Assembly: GCA_037576215.1 (NCBI GenBank)
Contig: JBANDB010000011.1
Span: 1,674,001-1,738,000, forward strand
DNA length: 64,000 nucleotides
Direction of reading: 5' to 3'
DNA from: Armillaria gallica
Lineage: Eukaryota; Basidiomycota; Agaricomycetes; Agaricales; Physalacriaceae
Below, in pieces: positions 21,166 through 32,924 of the stretch. The number at the start of each line of letters is the position of its first letter. The stretch's first letter is position 1. A program made the position numbers and the translations under genes. The notes beneath the pieces are model-generated. The model saw nothing but the letters and a program-made list of their open reading frames with translations. It was not told the DNA's origin and did not search any database.

Positions 21166-23576
21166 ATGGCTGCCGCTGAAGGGTTCCCTACAGATCAAGA
21201 CGCGTTTATCAAACATGATGTATTACCGATCCTCTTCCTTTGCCGGGATAACCAAGCTGCGGGGGAAAGTGTTCTCTTCTTGTGTTACTATTTGCTCCAC
21301 AAAAAATATCTGCCAGAATACCCACCCGAGCGTAGTACATATTTGTTGAACGGTCATGCACAGGTAAGTGCAAATTATGACGGTGGTAATCTGCATCTGA
21401 CGCATTGTTTGCACGGAGACTGAAGAAGCAGCAAAGTTATACAACTAGAACATTAGCGCCTGCTCAGGGTCTTCGTTCTGAAGCGCTGTTGAAGCCGAGA
21501 AGCTACGCATTATGGAAAGTGGGGTAAGTTACACTTACGCAGGACCGAAGCCACGAAAGGTCTGTTGAAGAACCAGAAGGCACGGGAGGTGTGGCAGGGG
21601 CTTCAGCTTGAGAGAAGAGTGGCAAACGAGCTGCTAACAGAATGTCAGAGGCGGATGAACCCCAAAATAAGGTGTCATTGAAGGTCGATGACCCAAAGGC
21701 TATCTACAAGTTGAGTTCTTTTATACTAATCTCGGAAGATGCTGGAGATTGCAATGATAGTGCAATCAAGCTGCTCAAGAAACAGCTGCGAAGGGTTGCC
21801 GGAACTGCTGCTTCAGTCGGTTGGACACTCACTATTCATGCCGGTGGTATGTGTCCTGGAGTAGCCGAGGCAGAGATCTTCCTGTGAGTCATCTTGCAAT
21901 ATAAATTCATCACAGTGATATTGATGCATCCCTAGCTTGTCCATTGGAGAGAATGTAGATGGGCAGTCCTGGGGCGCCTTTGACGGGTACGACATGTCGA
22001 AATCGTTCAAAAAGTTCTTGACTTCCGCGTTCCGTGAATTTCAATTCTCTTCATTCAAGGAATTCTTTACTCATGATGTGATTTTCCCCCAGCCCCGGAT
22101 AAATGCAACGCATTTCAAGAAAAAATGGCCGACTTGCCAACGCTCAAGAAGAGGGTCACGGTCTCCCGTGCCAAACGGAATCTCGCCTCAGGCATCGACA
22201 TCGTTGAGACGGAAGAGGTGGTAATAGGAGATTACGAAGATGAAGAAAACATGGCGAATGGTGCGTTGAATATTCTTTCACCTTATGCATCTAAACTGAA
22301 AATCATCTGAGGGGAAACGGGCGATTCACTGGAAAAGATCTATGCTAACGGTGCGCTGGATACACTCTTTCTTCTTCATCTATTTACTCATAATCAAACT
22401 CAGTGGCAACATCTTCCAGTCTATCCGGGGCCTTGCAGGCAAGGACCCTTTCGTCAGACTTCACACTGGAGCCTCTACATGCCGACAATTTCGACTCTTA
22501 TAATCCTGGCGGAAACCAAAATAACTATTCGAGTTTTCAGCCCTATTCCGGAGATGTAACGGACGGGTGAGCCCTTCCAAATCAGGTGTGGAACTACAAT
22601 TCCATGGATCCTGACTATATGAATGCTGCCGAACCTGCAACTGCAACTACCACTCCACCTCTCCCACCTCCGAACAGCCAAAATATGGAATACAACGTTG
22701 CCCCAGGCGAGTACGACTCCATCTTCAATGATGAGGTGGACATGTTGTTCTCCGCAGAGTGGTTGCAACAATTCCAACCGGGGCAAACTACACACTTGTT
22801 AGCTAACGCATCGGCGGCACCGAACAATCAGTCGACATTGCAGCCAAACCCACTCTCGGGTCCGTCGGTCAATGAGGAGACGTACGGGGACCTTCCTAGC
22901 GATGAGATCGATGGTACGGTCAACGGTACTGATGTTGAAATGTTGAAGGAGGCCAGGTGGCTCAAGAAGTCTTTGACTCTCCTACGGTCATCCGATCTTG
23001 GTGAAGAGTATACTCATTGTGTTAACCAGTGGTATAAACTTGAGGTGTCGCTGCCATGGAGAAAAGAGGTATGTCATTTTGTCATTTAAGGAGGATGGGA
23101 ATTGACATGAGATATATTCTTAGGGCAGAATGGATAGAGCACATCGTCCTGACATAGTGGAAAAGCAACTGGATAAGAGGCTACACGCCGTACTCCCAGT
23201 GCTGTCGGAACTGCAACAGCAAGACTTCATCACTGATGCCATGGTATGGTGGAACTCTCTGCAACACATATCGAGAAGATCAACAGACGGCAGTGGTCTT
23301 CCTCTTCCAGTTTATACCGGCGACTTGTCAGATATAAACAAGAAAGGCAAGCAGGGCATGTTCCAAATCATGTACCTCGTTCGTTGGTGGGGATGTTTTG
23401 CTCGAGAATCCCATTTGGATGTCACAAAATGGAGAGCATTCACCAATGATGTCACTGCTTGCTGTGAAGTGATGATAGAGGAAAGAGTGATACAGGAGAG
23501 AAAGATACAGGAGGCAGCAAGGAAGCGGTTGACCGTGGAGCACAAGGGTTCTGTGAAGCGTGCACAAACTGCTTGA
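21166..23576 (+). CDS. GG/WW family protein, copy 1 (undescribed two-domain protein)
   Basis: Starts MAAAEGFPTDQDAFIKHD at 21166. The exons then give a helical part (NQKAREVWQGLQLERRVANE), an N-terminal domain with a Gly-Gly motif (VGWTLTIHAGGMCPGVAEAE, then DGQSWGAFDGYDMSKSFKKF), and an acidic, Pro/Thr/Asn-rich linker (22586-22900). The C-terminal domain is split by an intron at 23068-23124 (LGEEYTHCVNQWYKLE before; VWWNSLQHIS, GLPLPVY, GKQGMFQIMYLVRWWG after), stop at 23574-23576. The same architecture and intron position return at 28.5-30.5 kb. No known catalytic motif; related frames are, to my knowledge, common hypothetical proteins in Agaricomycetes. The junction near 21667-21690 changes frame and I could not place a normal intron, so either an odd splice or a frameshift is present there. 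Confidence 0.6.
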
Positions 23577-23782
23577 GTAAGAATAAAATTCCCTCCTTTT
23601 TGATAAACTCCGAGAATTATTATTCATTGTTTGGAGCATTCATACAAAGAGAGATCAATGCATATAATAATTTCGAGGTCCACCAACACAACCTGCTCTC
23701 TTAGGTCCCCGAAGATGAGGGTGAACTGGACTGACTATGATTCTAGTCATTGGCATGAACATGCATGGAAGCATCTACAAAC

Positions 23783-24556
23783 TCACCTGCTTTGCTGCGG
23801 TAAAGTTTTGATGCGCCTTCTCTTGGTCGGCAGTACGCTGCCATCCCAGTCGACACTGAGACGAGCACGCTTCACACCAACAGTCGAAGAGTCGGCCTTC
23901 AAGTTTATGCTGGAGGCTCGAGCACGTATCACAATCGAAGAGTTCGATAGAACTGGTGTGGTCTGCTGGGCTTCTGTTTTGGAGACCTGTGTGTCACTTG
24001 GCTGGCGCACCGGAGTACCCTGGGGTCCGAGACGATGAGTCAAATTCATAAGGCACGTATTTCCAGACTGACTTTCTCTACGTGATTACAAGCAGATGGT
24101 TGTTTCACAGATGATGCCAGTGGTTCTGGAAACCGCTTGTTGATGACATCCACGGGACATCGAGTATCCTGTTGAGGGCTATGCATAGGGGGGCTAGATG
24201 GCGACGAAGAAGAGGAGTTGTTTTGCAATAAAGATGACAGTGACTGCTTCGTGGCGGCAGATGCTTTGGTATGGACTCGAATCATGAGGTGTGCGAGTTT
24301 CTGAAGACAATAAGTGCAAATCTTAGGCAAATGAATTAAAGGTACTGACAGATAGTGCACAACACTTCCAAACACGAACAGATTGCAAGTCTCGGGGGTT
24401 TTCTGGGACACCAAGGGAGATGCGGAAGTGATCATGGTAGGCAACGAACAGGCCATGCAAATAAGCATCTAGAGTGTATTGTCCATGCCTAAGGACGGTT
24501 CGGTATGTAGGGATAAATGGTGTCGCCCATGACTCTTGAAGTGTTTGATCGTCCAT
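23783..24556 (-). CDS. Unknown gene with Ser-rich linker
   Basis: Exon 1 starts at ATG 24556 (MDDQTLQESWATPF; YTLDAYLHGLFVAYHDHF). A GTCAGT..CTTCAG intron (about 24309-24351) leads in phase to KLAHLMIRVHTKAS, a Ser/Pro run (NNSSSSSPSSPP) and PVDVINKRFPEPL, ending near 24049. One or two more exons lie below. One frame ends with a basic nuclear-signal-like TKRRRIKTL (23783-24049); the alternative reading has a cysteine-rich set (FDCDTCSS, FDCWCEACSSQC) resembling a zinc-binding tail. I cannot tell which is used. Convergent with the GG/WW gene at 23576. Confidence 0.45.
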
Positions 24557-25716
24557 GGTAGGTATCGGGGGGATTAGGATTATATAAGCAATCAACAAAG
24601 GTATTCGTTGGCGCCTAAGTCCCCAGAGTCATTATGGGCAACTGAGGGGTAGTGTGGCCATATTCAAGAGCAAGATATCATGAACTAAAACTAAGCACAC
24701 TGCACTGTAATCCCAAAATGTTCAAAACCTTCTTTCACTCAAGCTCATGCTTCCAAACGGGCTCATGGCATCACACCTCATTGCATAAGTACTAGATACA
24801 TCAACATTGAAGAGTTTCCTCCTACGAAATATCAAAAGTTGAAGCGGGAAAGTAGGTACAGAGTGAGTGAGTGGTGGAAAGCATGAAAATACCATACCTC
24901 ATCAAGGACTGGGAATCAAGACAACCTACCATATCTCTGGATGCCACAAAACTGTAAAGAGAATGTTGCTTGAGCCTGGTGAGTAGGATAGAACACTGGC
25001 AATAGCCATGAAAAAGACGGTCGATGACAGAACTGATGCCAAGGTTATAGAATGACCAGAAGGGAAAATACTCACTGCTCTGAGCGTGCGGGAATGGAAA
25101 ATAGCCGGTGCGGATGTCCAAGGCGGACACTGAAGGATCAGTTAGTAAAAGCCAAACAATTGAGCTACACAGCACATCGCGAAGTATTGATCATTGATAG
25201 ATTGTGGCAATAGGGAAGCAATATTGAAACAATGGTCCAACTACGGCGATGGTATTCCGGCTAATAGTCAGCCACTGCTAACAAACAGAAGAATCGAGAA
25301 TGGGAGCAGAAGGACATGCGGGCTGATTCCATAGGCAGACAGCACCTGAATACGAGACACTGGAGCGATCGGAACAGAAATGTCGCGGCGGTTACGGTGG
25401 GCACAACAAGGGCTGTCTAGAGGCGCCGTTTACTCAGTCAAAAGTATCTCCCTCCCAGCCTTTCATTAATACGAAATGGACCTTTAAATTTTGTATAAAG
25501 AGCAACTGTCGATTCCCCATTCTTGCAGTCATCAGACATTTCCTACGGTTCACTCGTTTTCCCTTCAGAGCAGATTTCATCTTACATCTGTTCGCAGAGC
25601 GACAGTCAGACGAACATCAGACAAAAATCAAGAATAGAATACTGTACCACGCGCAAGTAAGTGGAGTCGTTCAACATGGGATGCGACCCAATTAATTTGA
25701 TATAGTCGCTGCATCC
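24557..25716. other. Intergenic, no gene supported
   Basis: A minus frame at 24822-25175 is open but motif-free. The final 150 bp before 25717 carry a T/C-rich, TATA-like region (TTTGTATAAAG near 25489) that may belong to the next gene's promoter. Confidence 0.35.
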
Positions 25717-26854
25717 ATGGGATGGGCACGGCTTAAACTTATTACCCAGATCCCTAAGCATCATGGTGATTTGGATCGGAGCTTGGCACTCGAAAACTGC
25801 CGGCGCTCGCTTGCCAAAAACCTCCATCAGCAAGCTGCTGCCTCCGACACTTTCAATTTGGATGAATTATCAGCTTCCTTACTGGCCTCGACGGCTTCGA
25901 CCTTGACGGATATCAGCACCAACGCTATCCAACATCACAAGAATAGGAAGACGAGCAACCTGCAGACCGAGATTCTGACTGGTCTCTTGCCTGACTACCA
26001 CCATTACTCAGCCAATGGTCTCTTGCGCGTTTTCAGGGCTCGCACCAATGGAAGGTGGCACTCCCAGTTTCCAGAGTGTTTTGAGTCATACTTCCTGGAT
26101 CCTGACAACAACATCTGTAGCCAACCACTAGACCTCAAAGGCGTGCATGACTCTCCTCTTGGTGCGAGCTACCCAAAAATGACAGAGGGGTATCTGGACT
26201 TTGGTCCCACCGCGAACCCGTGTTATGACAACTGCCCATTAGTCTACAAGACCCAATTACCCGAATACGATAAAATCATTGCTATCCTACTCCATTTCGT
26301 TTTGCTGCGCCGCAATGTGAGTCCAGCCTTCCTTCTTTCTGCCTTTGTACTCATTATGTTTTACAGCAACTAAAGAATTGGTTTAATAACAATCGAATTA
26401 CGCGCGTCATCCCCAAGACTGGAAAGTGCGGTCAGAATATTCGAATCGTCCCACCGCGCGTCCCGTGAGCTGTTCACCTGTTCTCGCAAAAATACTACCC
26501 AACTAGAGTGTATCCGCATGTTGCCGCGGAGGCAGCTCGGCGTGGTGTCTCTACCAACAATATTTCACTCGTTCGAGAAATGACCACTCATATATGGGAC
26601 AACGAGACGCCGGAGATCAAGCAAGATATTGCCAATTGCGTTGAGCAGGAAAGAGGGCTTATCACTGCATTCAAGGAGGGAACACTGAAAGCTTCAGATC
26701 TCAGCGACGACAAAAAAGCAGCGTACGTGTGTTATATACTACCTCTGCCACTCTTTTAAACCTCGTTTTCACAGGATCATTGATTCGCTTTATCGCGATG
26801 ATGGGCCTAAGACTTCCATGGCAACGGCAACACCAACTCGGAATGAGCTTGGTT
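25717..26854 (+). pseudogene. Homeodomain-like unknown protein with in-frame stop
   Basis: Exon 1 is 25717-26316 (helical N-terminus, then LLPDYHHYSANGLLRVFRAR). A 50-bp intron follows (GTGAGT..TTACAG), then an exon beginning QLKNWFNNNRITR, which recalls helix 3 of a homeodomain (WF-N--R). The frame continues through VIPKTGKCGQNIRIVPPRV to a TGA at 26466-26468. It resumes in the same frame AVHLFSQKYYPTRVYPHVAA, then DNETPEIKQDIANCVEQE, a pattern seen after WFN motifs in many basidiomycete proteins. A last intron (26722-26774) leads to IIDSLYRDDGPKTSM and a stop at 26852-26854. The TGA is one C-to-T change from CGA (Arg). Everything else is open, so the lesion is recent, a sequencing error, or bypassed by a splice I did not see. 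Possible DNA-binding role is inference. Confidence 0.6.
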
Positions 26855-28495
26855 AATTAACGTAGTGGCACGGCAATCAAGGCGATCGTGTGTGCGAGTG
26901 GTTTGGGGCACCTCCGTGCAGTAGAACAATTCCTCTATACGCAAGAATACACTGCGACTTTAAGTCTGCAAAGTAGTACTGCTTGGTAGTCGAGTACTAA
27001 ATGCTATGGCTTCAAGCCGGTAGAGATCTCTCGAAATGAGAGGGAACGAAAATGGGTATGACGTGAATACCACGAATCCGTATGAGAAAACGTGCTGCGA
27101 GACTTGAAAACGTCGCTCGACGGTAATCGGAGCAGGGTGAACAATGGAGAACAGACTAAACGGTCAGCAATAGTCTGTGGGTGAGCGAAACGATGAGAAA
27201 ACTGCGTGGGGGCTGCGAGTGGCGAAATAAACGTGGAACAAGGTGCGGAGGGTGGGCTGGCGAGAGAAAACGTGGAACTACGAAAACTGGTGGCGATACT
27301 GGTCCTATACGATGCAAGGGTGCTGAGTCGATGTCGAAACTTGTCTGGTACTGAAGCAATCCTATCCTATGTCAAACTAACCTTCAAGTCCACTCGGGGG
27401 ACTGATACTATACGAGAACTGGCTGAAACTGATCCTAAGTCTGCTCTGAGACTACCCAAGTGGGCGACGATAACGATGGCGAAAGAGAAACAGTAAAAAC
27501 TCCAATGGTGTGAAAGTGAAACGATGGCGGCCTATAAAAGATAACGTGGGTGAGGTATAGCGCGGCGATCACATATTGGCACAGTACGAGCGTGCACCAA
27601 TAGTGTTAAGAGTGAAGAGCGCGTAGCGAAGGACTCTTCACAGTTAAAACCGTGAGATAACTCTGGTGAGCTCAAGAGTCAACGTGCGATCAAGAATATG
27701 CTGGTGCAAATGGTATATTGCCGTAGAACAGTGAATAAACATTGTTTACTGGCAATAGACTAGAGTGTGACGATAATTGATGTAGTCTGGGGTCAACTGG
27801 AGATGAACTGCTCCTTGAACTACGTTTTCTAACTAGTTTTTATACTACAAGTACGAATTTATAAATAGAGTAGATATGCGAGACTTAGTAAGGCCGTAAA
27901 GCCTTGGCTTTGTAAAAATCGTAGGTAACATATGGTCCTTGGTCTTCTAAAGTAACAGCAACTTGTCGACGTTGCCGCGTATGGATGCGAACCGTATGGT
28001 TTTGCTTGAGCGATGCACAGATCGTTAGGTGCTGTTTAGCTGCGGATTACTGAGCGATAGTCGTCGTACTGAGGAATACGCATGGGGTAACATTTTCTTG
28101 AGGCCTTGGCGAAGTAACAGCCTTAGTAAACACGGTCTGTAGTTGCCGTAGCTGCAATTGCCATAGCTGAGAGGGTACTCGTGCCAATCACGTCATTTTC
28201 ATTAAGTGATCAATGAGCGCGTCAACTGAGTGCTTCTGAGTGATGCGTCAATTCTGTATTGGGATGATTGTTGATCGAAGGTGCCTTGCCGTGATGAAGT
28301 ACGGCAATTATGATGCGTGGCAAGATGGGATGGATAACAAAGCGCGTAAGGAGTGGTTGCCGTAGGATGAAAGTGGTATCAATGTGCGTGCAATCATTGG
28401 TTTGCTGAAAGTCCGTTGAAGGGCCAGTAGCATTAATTAGCAGTCAAAATCCACAAATTCTGAGCGTACAGAGCCTGGAGGCTCATCAGTGATTG
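26855..28495. other. Long gene-free stretch
   Basis: About 1.6 kb without a convincing frame on either strand; 27206-27496 is the longest and has no motif. Short phrases such as GAGAAAACG, CGATGAGAAAACTG and GAAACGATGGCG recur loosely around 27060-27530. No RNA gene or transposon end was recognised. Confidence 0.4.
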
Positions 28496-30480
28496 TGAAG
28501 GCATGTTCAAAAATCTAGTCGATTACCTCAAGTGGGGCGTTGTGGTTATCGCCGGCGGCGTTGATCCTCGAACAGGAAGAATCAGAACAGTGAGGTAAGC
28601 AGAACCTTTTCTTTCTTGGGCATCATTGAACTAGATTCTAAAGATACAACTATGGTTGTACCACGAGTGATGGCAAGGATTTTATTAACTCGTTCAACGA
28701 CGCCGCAGAGGCTGCCCATATCCCTGGTACTGCCGAAGGGGAGAGCAGGGCCTTCAGTCAGTATTATGGTCTCCCTTTCATGTATCACATGAAGAAAGTC
28801 CACTGTATGTGCTCTGCTGTCTGTCTTTACTAGCCTTCTAACAAGAGGATACAGTGTCTCACAATGGGCTCGAGGAGAACATTGTGAGTCCTGTAGGCAT
28901 TGATCCAGCGACATCGGTACACGACGATGCTACTGGAAGCGGGGTTGGTGCCTCGGGAGCTTCCGACAATTTGAATTCTTTCCAGCCACCTGTTGAAGTT
29001 ACCACTCCTGTTGCCCAGCCACACGTGGCAATTCCGGCTGAAAAATCATTCATCCCATCGCCAGTGATCCATTCCTCACTAGCTTCCCACAATTTGAATT
29101 CTTTCCAGCCGCCTGTTGAAGTTACCGCTCCTATTGCCCAGCCACACGTGGCGCCCCTGGCTGAAAAGTCATTCATCCCATCGCCAGTGATCCATTCCTC
29201 ACTAGTCATGACACCTTCGACATCTATTCTATCGTCATCGGCCACCACTGCAATAGCTCCTCAGAACCCGGAGACGGTGTTCATCTCTCCCAAGTCCAGC
29301 GTGAGTAACGCTTTTCAGGGTCTTGAGCCGCTGCAGTCAGGAACACCCATGGACACCAGTTTGGACTTTCTCAATGTCCTGCCATGGTCATTTTCTCATT
29401 CCGACGATTCGATGAGGCCCTTGCATTCCGTCATGTCTTCGCCGGTTTTTCCAGGCATTGAAAACAATCATTCTGGCGCCCATCCAGAAGGGTCACAACA
29501 AACCTTTAACTCTTCTTTTGACATGGACGTGGACTTATTGGAATGGGCCAAATTTCCTAAAACTGTCGAATCCCATTCATCTTTGGATGGTGAAGTATTT
29601 CGTCCTAATGAGAACCTGTCACAAATCATGCAGTCCTTGGGATTATCTGATGCATGCGGGTCTGGTGCCGCTTCTGATCAATCTACACACACCGCTACTG
29701 AGCCTTTTTACGCCGCTGCCGCAGCGTCTGGTGCCTCCGACTCGCAGAACGCCCCTACGTCGTCGAACCAACTTAACGTTGATGTAATTATGCACGACAG
29801 TGATGCAGCTGCTGATTGCCGCAGGACTCCAACACCAACACCAACACCAGTTATTCGATCAGCCCCCTTTTCTGACACCATGAACTTGCCGAGGCAGCGT
29901 AAAGCGCCCCCTCCAAGGGAAGTGATCACCCTTTGTGAACAGGACCTAGGTCCACCGCAGTGGCACCAAGAGTGTTTGACGGCTCTGCAAGATCAATCCC
30001 TTGGCCCCGCTTGGATCAGCCTCGTCAAAAAGTGGTACAGACTCGAATCTGACATGTGGAAGGTCAAAGCGAATACAGAGGTACATATGCCGTGTTTGAA
30101 AAGTATTATTTCAACTGAATGTCACATAGGGTAGGTACCCCCATGGGAAGCGACGACCTCAAGAGCTCAAGGTATGGCTAGACGGAGTCCGGCACTTCAA
30201 TGCCGGGATATTCATACCGGATATGTCTCGCTATGGCGAGGAGCTGATCGACTGGTGGAACCACGTCAATCCTGCCTGGAGATGTTCGAACGACAATTCT
30301 GGGCTTCCGCGGCCGGATTACTCGAAGCCTTTGAAGTGTCTTCGTAAGGGAGGGCGTCAGGGTGTTGTTACTGTTGTTTTTGGGTTGTTTTGGTGGGGTC
30401 GTGCATGCCATGCGACGGAGGAGCTGTGGTTCCACATGGTTGAGGATGTATCGAAGACGTTCGACATCCTCATGCAGTAA
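28496..30480 (+). CDS. GG/WW family protein, copy 2
   Basis: The Gly-Gly domain is visible in two exons: VDYLKWGVVVIAGGVDPRTG (about 28500-28596), then after a 54-bp intron YNYGCTTSDGKDFINSFNDA (28649-28780). A long linker follows (28854-29890), Ser/Pro-rich, with a 41-residue unit repeated twice (28968-29090, 29091-29213). The C-terminal domain starts PPQWHQECLTALQDQSLGP, WYRLESDMW, is split by a 51-bp intron at about 30081-30130, and ends with KVWLDGVRHFN, LIDWWNHVNPAWR, GLPRPDY, GRQGVVTVVFGLFWWG and a stop at 30478-30480. Exon order, intron place and phase match copy 1. The helical N-terminal exons of copy 1 were not found, so this copy may be shortened at its 5' end. Confidence 0.6.
28968..29213 (+). 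repeat. 123-bp coding tandem repeat (41 residues x 2)
   Basis: Both units read NLNSFQPPVEVT, PIAQPHV/PVAQPHV, AEKSFIPSPVIHSSL. The unit length is a multiple of three and keeps frame. It lies in the disordered linker of GG/WW copy 2 and is absent from copy 1. Confidence 0.85.
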
Positions 30481-31308
30481 GAAGTGCACAGGAGGCGGTG
30501 TATTTTCCAGTGCCCAGCAGCAGAGGCCGTTGTAAATGTAAGTCGATGGTTTTGTCTATATCTTCTTGAGCCTCGGCGTTCCTATTTGGGACCTTGACCG
30601 GTCATTGTATGTATTGAGTCTTGTCTGCATTCATGATACCTTTCTGTCGTTCAACCTACTATTATACTGGGTCCATTAATGTGTCACATATTTCACAGTT
30701 TCTAACATTTCTCATACTTACTGTAGAAGTTGGCAAACCGTAAATACTCTTGTACTGTTGTATTTCCTTCGTATTGTAAATATAACATCATACCCGTACT
30801 GTTGAATAAGTAATCAGCACGTTGGCTATAATCTAAAGGGCATGTGATCATGTTGAGTTGTTTCCGAAGGTCTTCGAAGCACCTACCTATACAGACGAGG
30901 ACTTTACCAGGTGAATTCTGTCTTGCACCGTGCTGGTCCCAGTGATACTTATATGGAATTTAGAAATTCGCATCGAGGGGAAGATCACGCGAGGTTGGTG
31001 TTTCCACGAGGAAATTCATTGTCGGGCCTTACCTGAGGTTGTGATTCTAACGTACTGTACTATTTCGACCTTAAGTTCACATAACATGTCACAGCTTACA
31101 GTGAAGAGTTGAAAGAAAATCCTAAATTAATGCCATTTTTGAGCAAGGAATAATGAAATACACATGTCCTGAGTGTCTATGCATGTTCCCAGATGTTTCT
31201 GTCATACCAGCGATTCGGTTTTTTGATGCGGCCTCGACAACTCCGCTCTGGCAGCTCAAAGATGGATTCCACATTGCCTGCAAGAGTCAAGTCTTCATCC
31301 ACCCAAAC
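30481..31308. other. 3' flank, no gene
   Basis: AT-rich after the GG/WW copy 2 stop, with short T-rich runs. No frame or repeat was recognised. Confidence 0.4.
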
Positions 31309-31709
31309 TAGGGTAGCGCACGAAACCTAGGTTTCGTTACACTTGGGTTTATAACCAGTAAGTTACCTCCCCTTGCTGGAGGGGTTTTCCGTCGAGGTAA
31401 CTTACACATCATGTGACTGCCTGATAAGCATAAAAATTCAATGCGATTACATGTATATTCCGTATATGTGGTGCAGGAGTGAATATGCGATATGTTCAGA
31501 TGACTTACAGCATCCCCGACACAGAAAAAGTCCTAAAACACGAACACAGACATCCTGAAAAAATAATTTGCAGCTGCCGTGCGTCCGTCATGTGATTCTG
31601 CATGTGATAGGTAAGTAACGGTAAATTACCGTATCAAAACACCCCCTTCGGGGAGGGGTCGGTAAAAAACGGTAAGTTACCCCCCTTGGAGGTTTCGTGC
31701 GCAACCCTA
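31309..31709. mobile_element. MITE-like element, 401 bp
   Basis: 20-bp terminal inverted repeats at 31309-31328 and 31690-31709 differ at one position (TAGGGTWGCGCACGAAACCT on each side read inward). The outermost TA may be a TA target duplication instead of part of the repeat. Inside, GGTAAGTTACC-type palindromes repeat: GTAAGTTACC near 31359 with GGTAACTTAC near 31397, and GGTAAATTACC and GGTAAGTTACC near 31620-31680. Pyrimidine stem arms of CCCCTT/GGGGAGGGG type also occur. No ORF. Non-autonomous DNA transposon is the best reading; the mobilising family is unknown. Confidence 0.75.
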
Positions 31710-31756
31710 ACCCGAACAATTCAACAATCCACGACATCATCACTGGATAGTAAAAA

Positions 31757-31830
31757 GCTACAGTCATGAAGAATTGAACTCACAACCTAGGCGTCCAGTC
31801 ACAGAAGATAACCACAAGGCCACAACAGTA
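31757..31830 (-). repeat. tRNA-like sequence (possible SINE head)
   Basis: On the minus strand TGGCCTTGTGGTTATC resembles a tRNA A box and GAGTTCAATTC a B box, 52 bp apart over the pair, the spacing found in tRNAs. Acceptor and T stems do not pair well, so it is not a working tRNA gene. A T-run follows (CTTTTTAC). It may be the head of a SINE or a decayed tRNA. Confidence 0.45.
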
Positions 31831-32700
31831 ATAAAGATGGTACAATATGAAGATGAACATACCCTGTCACAGCCATCTGTGAACATCTGCTCAGCTGAAG
31901 ATGTTGCATAACAGCCACAAGCAGGTCAAAATAGTACAGTACTCGATGTTCACCTTTTGATCTAAATTTGGGTATGTCATCTATGCCCTGTAAAAGGGAA
32001 GGAATGAAGCGGAGTTTAAATTAGCAGGAGCTTGTGCCCTCCTAGTGACAGTGACAGTGACAGTGACAGCAAACACCCTTTCCTTGTTGCCACGCAATCG
32101 CATGCACTCCCTCTCTTGGTTTTCTACTTTGACACTTTTCCAAGTTGCACATGCTTTGGGTCTCATATCAGCATGTAGCTTTCAGACTGTAATTTCAGCA
32201 AACTGAGAAAGTCTGAATTTTCACGTTCATAGGTTCCGCTGTACTTTATCCCTATTCCTGGTGCGCCCTCTGTGAATGTTCCATGATGTATACTGACAAT
32301 GTCTATCTCAGCTTTTAATATTATATACAATCCCTCTATGGTCTTGTCCTTGGTTTTGAGTCTACGTGGTTGGCTGATTACGCGCTGATACATGTGACGC
32401 TCCCACGTATTCTCCAAGTATGTAGCCTGACCATTTTCGTTGATGAACGGTCAATGGTAAGTGATATATGCCTTGGTTCTGTGCTCAGTGCTGACATACA
32501 TCCCAGTCAACTTGGTTGCCGTAGTCCCTGACTGCATGCACATGATGACTGCATCGCCGGTGGACACTGTTCAAGCTTGACAACTACCCGATTTCAACAA
32601 ACACACGTCTCCTCGTGTGCTCACCATGCATCCTGTTCCTCGCTCCATCAACAGCAGGCTCAGCAATACGTTTCACGGGCCCTTGGTAAGCATCTGTTGG
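31831..32700. other. Gene-free; short GACAGT microsatellite
   Basis: GTGACA is repeated four times at about 32045-32069. Minus frames at 31981-32166 and 32163-32417 are open but motif-free. Confidence 0.4.
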
Positions 32701-32734
32701 ACGTGACATGAAGTGGCTGACAACAATTCATAAG

Positions 32735-32895
32735 CCTCGGAATTTGCCGGCAGAGTTCGATTGGTCCGCGATGCCATGGACCAATTCAGGATTTGCCGGT
32801 GGAGTTTGAATTTCCGATATGCCGCGGCAGATTCGGAATTGGCCAGTGGAGTTTGAATTGCTGACATGCCGATCGTGGCAATTGCGGTCCGGTAT
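32735..32895. repeat. Three degenerate tandem units of about 50 bp
   Basis: Units share GGAATTTGCCGGYRGAGTTY or TTGGCCAGTGGAGTTTGAAT followed by GATATGCCG/GACATGCCG/GATGCC. The copies are diverged but keep order. No host gene could be supported here. Confidence 0.5.
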
Positions 32896-32924
32896 TGCCG
32901 GGACGTCTATGGTTAGGGTAAAAT

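Noticed and set aside
24822..25175. 117-codon minus frame
   Set aside because: Hydrophobic, unpatterned, no homologous motif and no introns that extend it.
26855..28495. rRNA or other structural RNA in the frame-free stretch
   Set aside because: No conserved rRNA segment could be read; the sequence does not match any helix I know.
32045..32069. CRISPR-like array
   Set aside because: It is a six-base microsatellite without spacers, in a eukaryotic genome.
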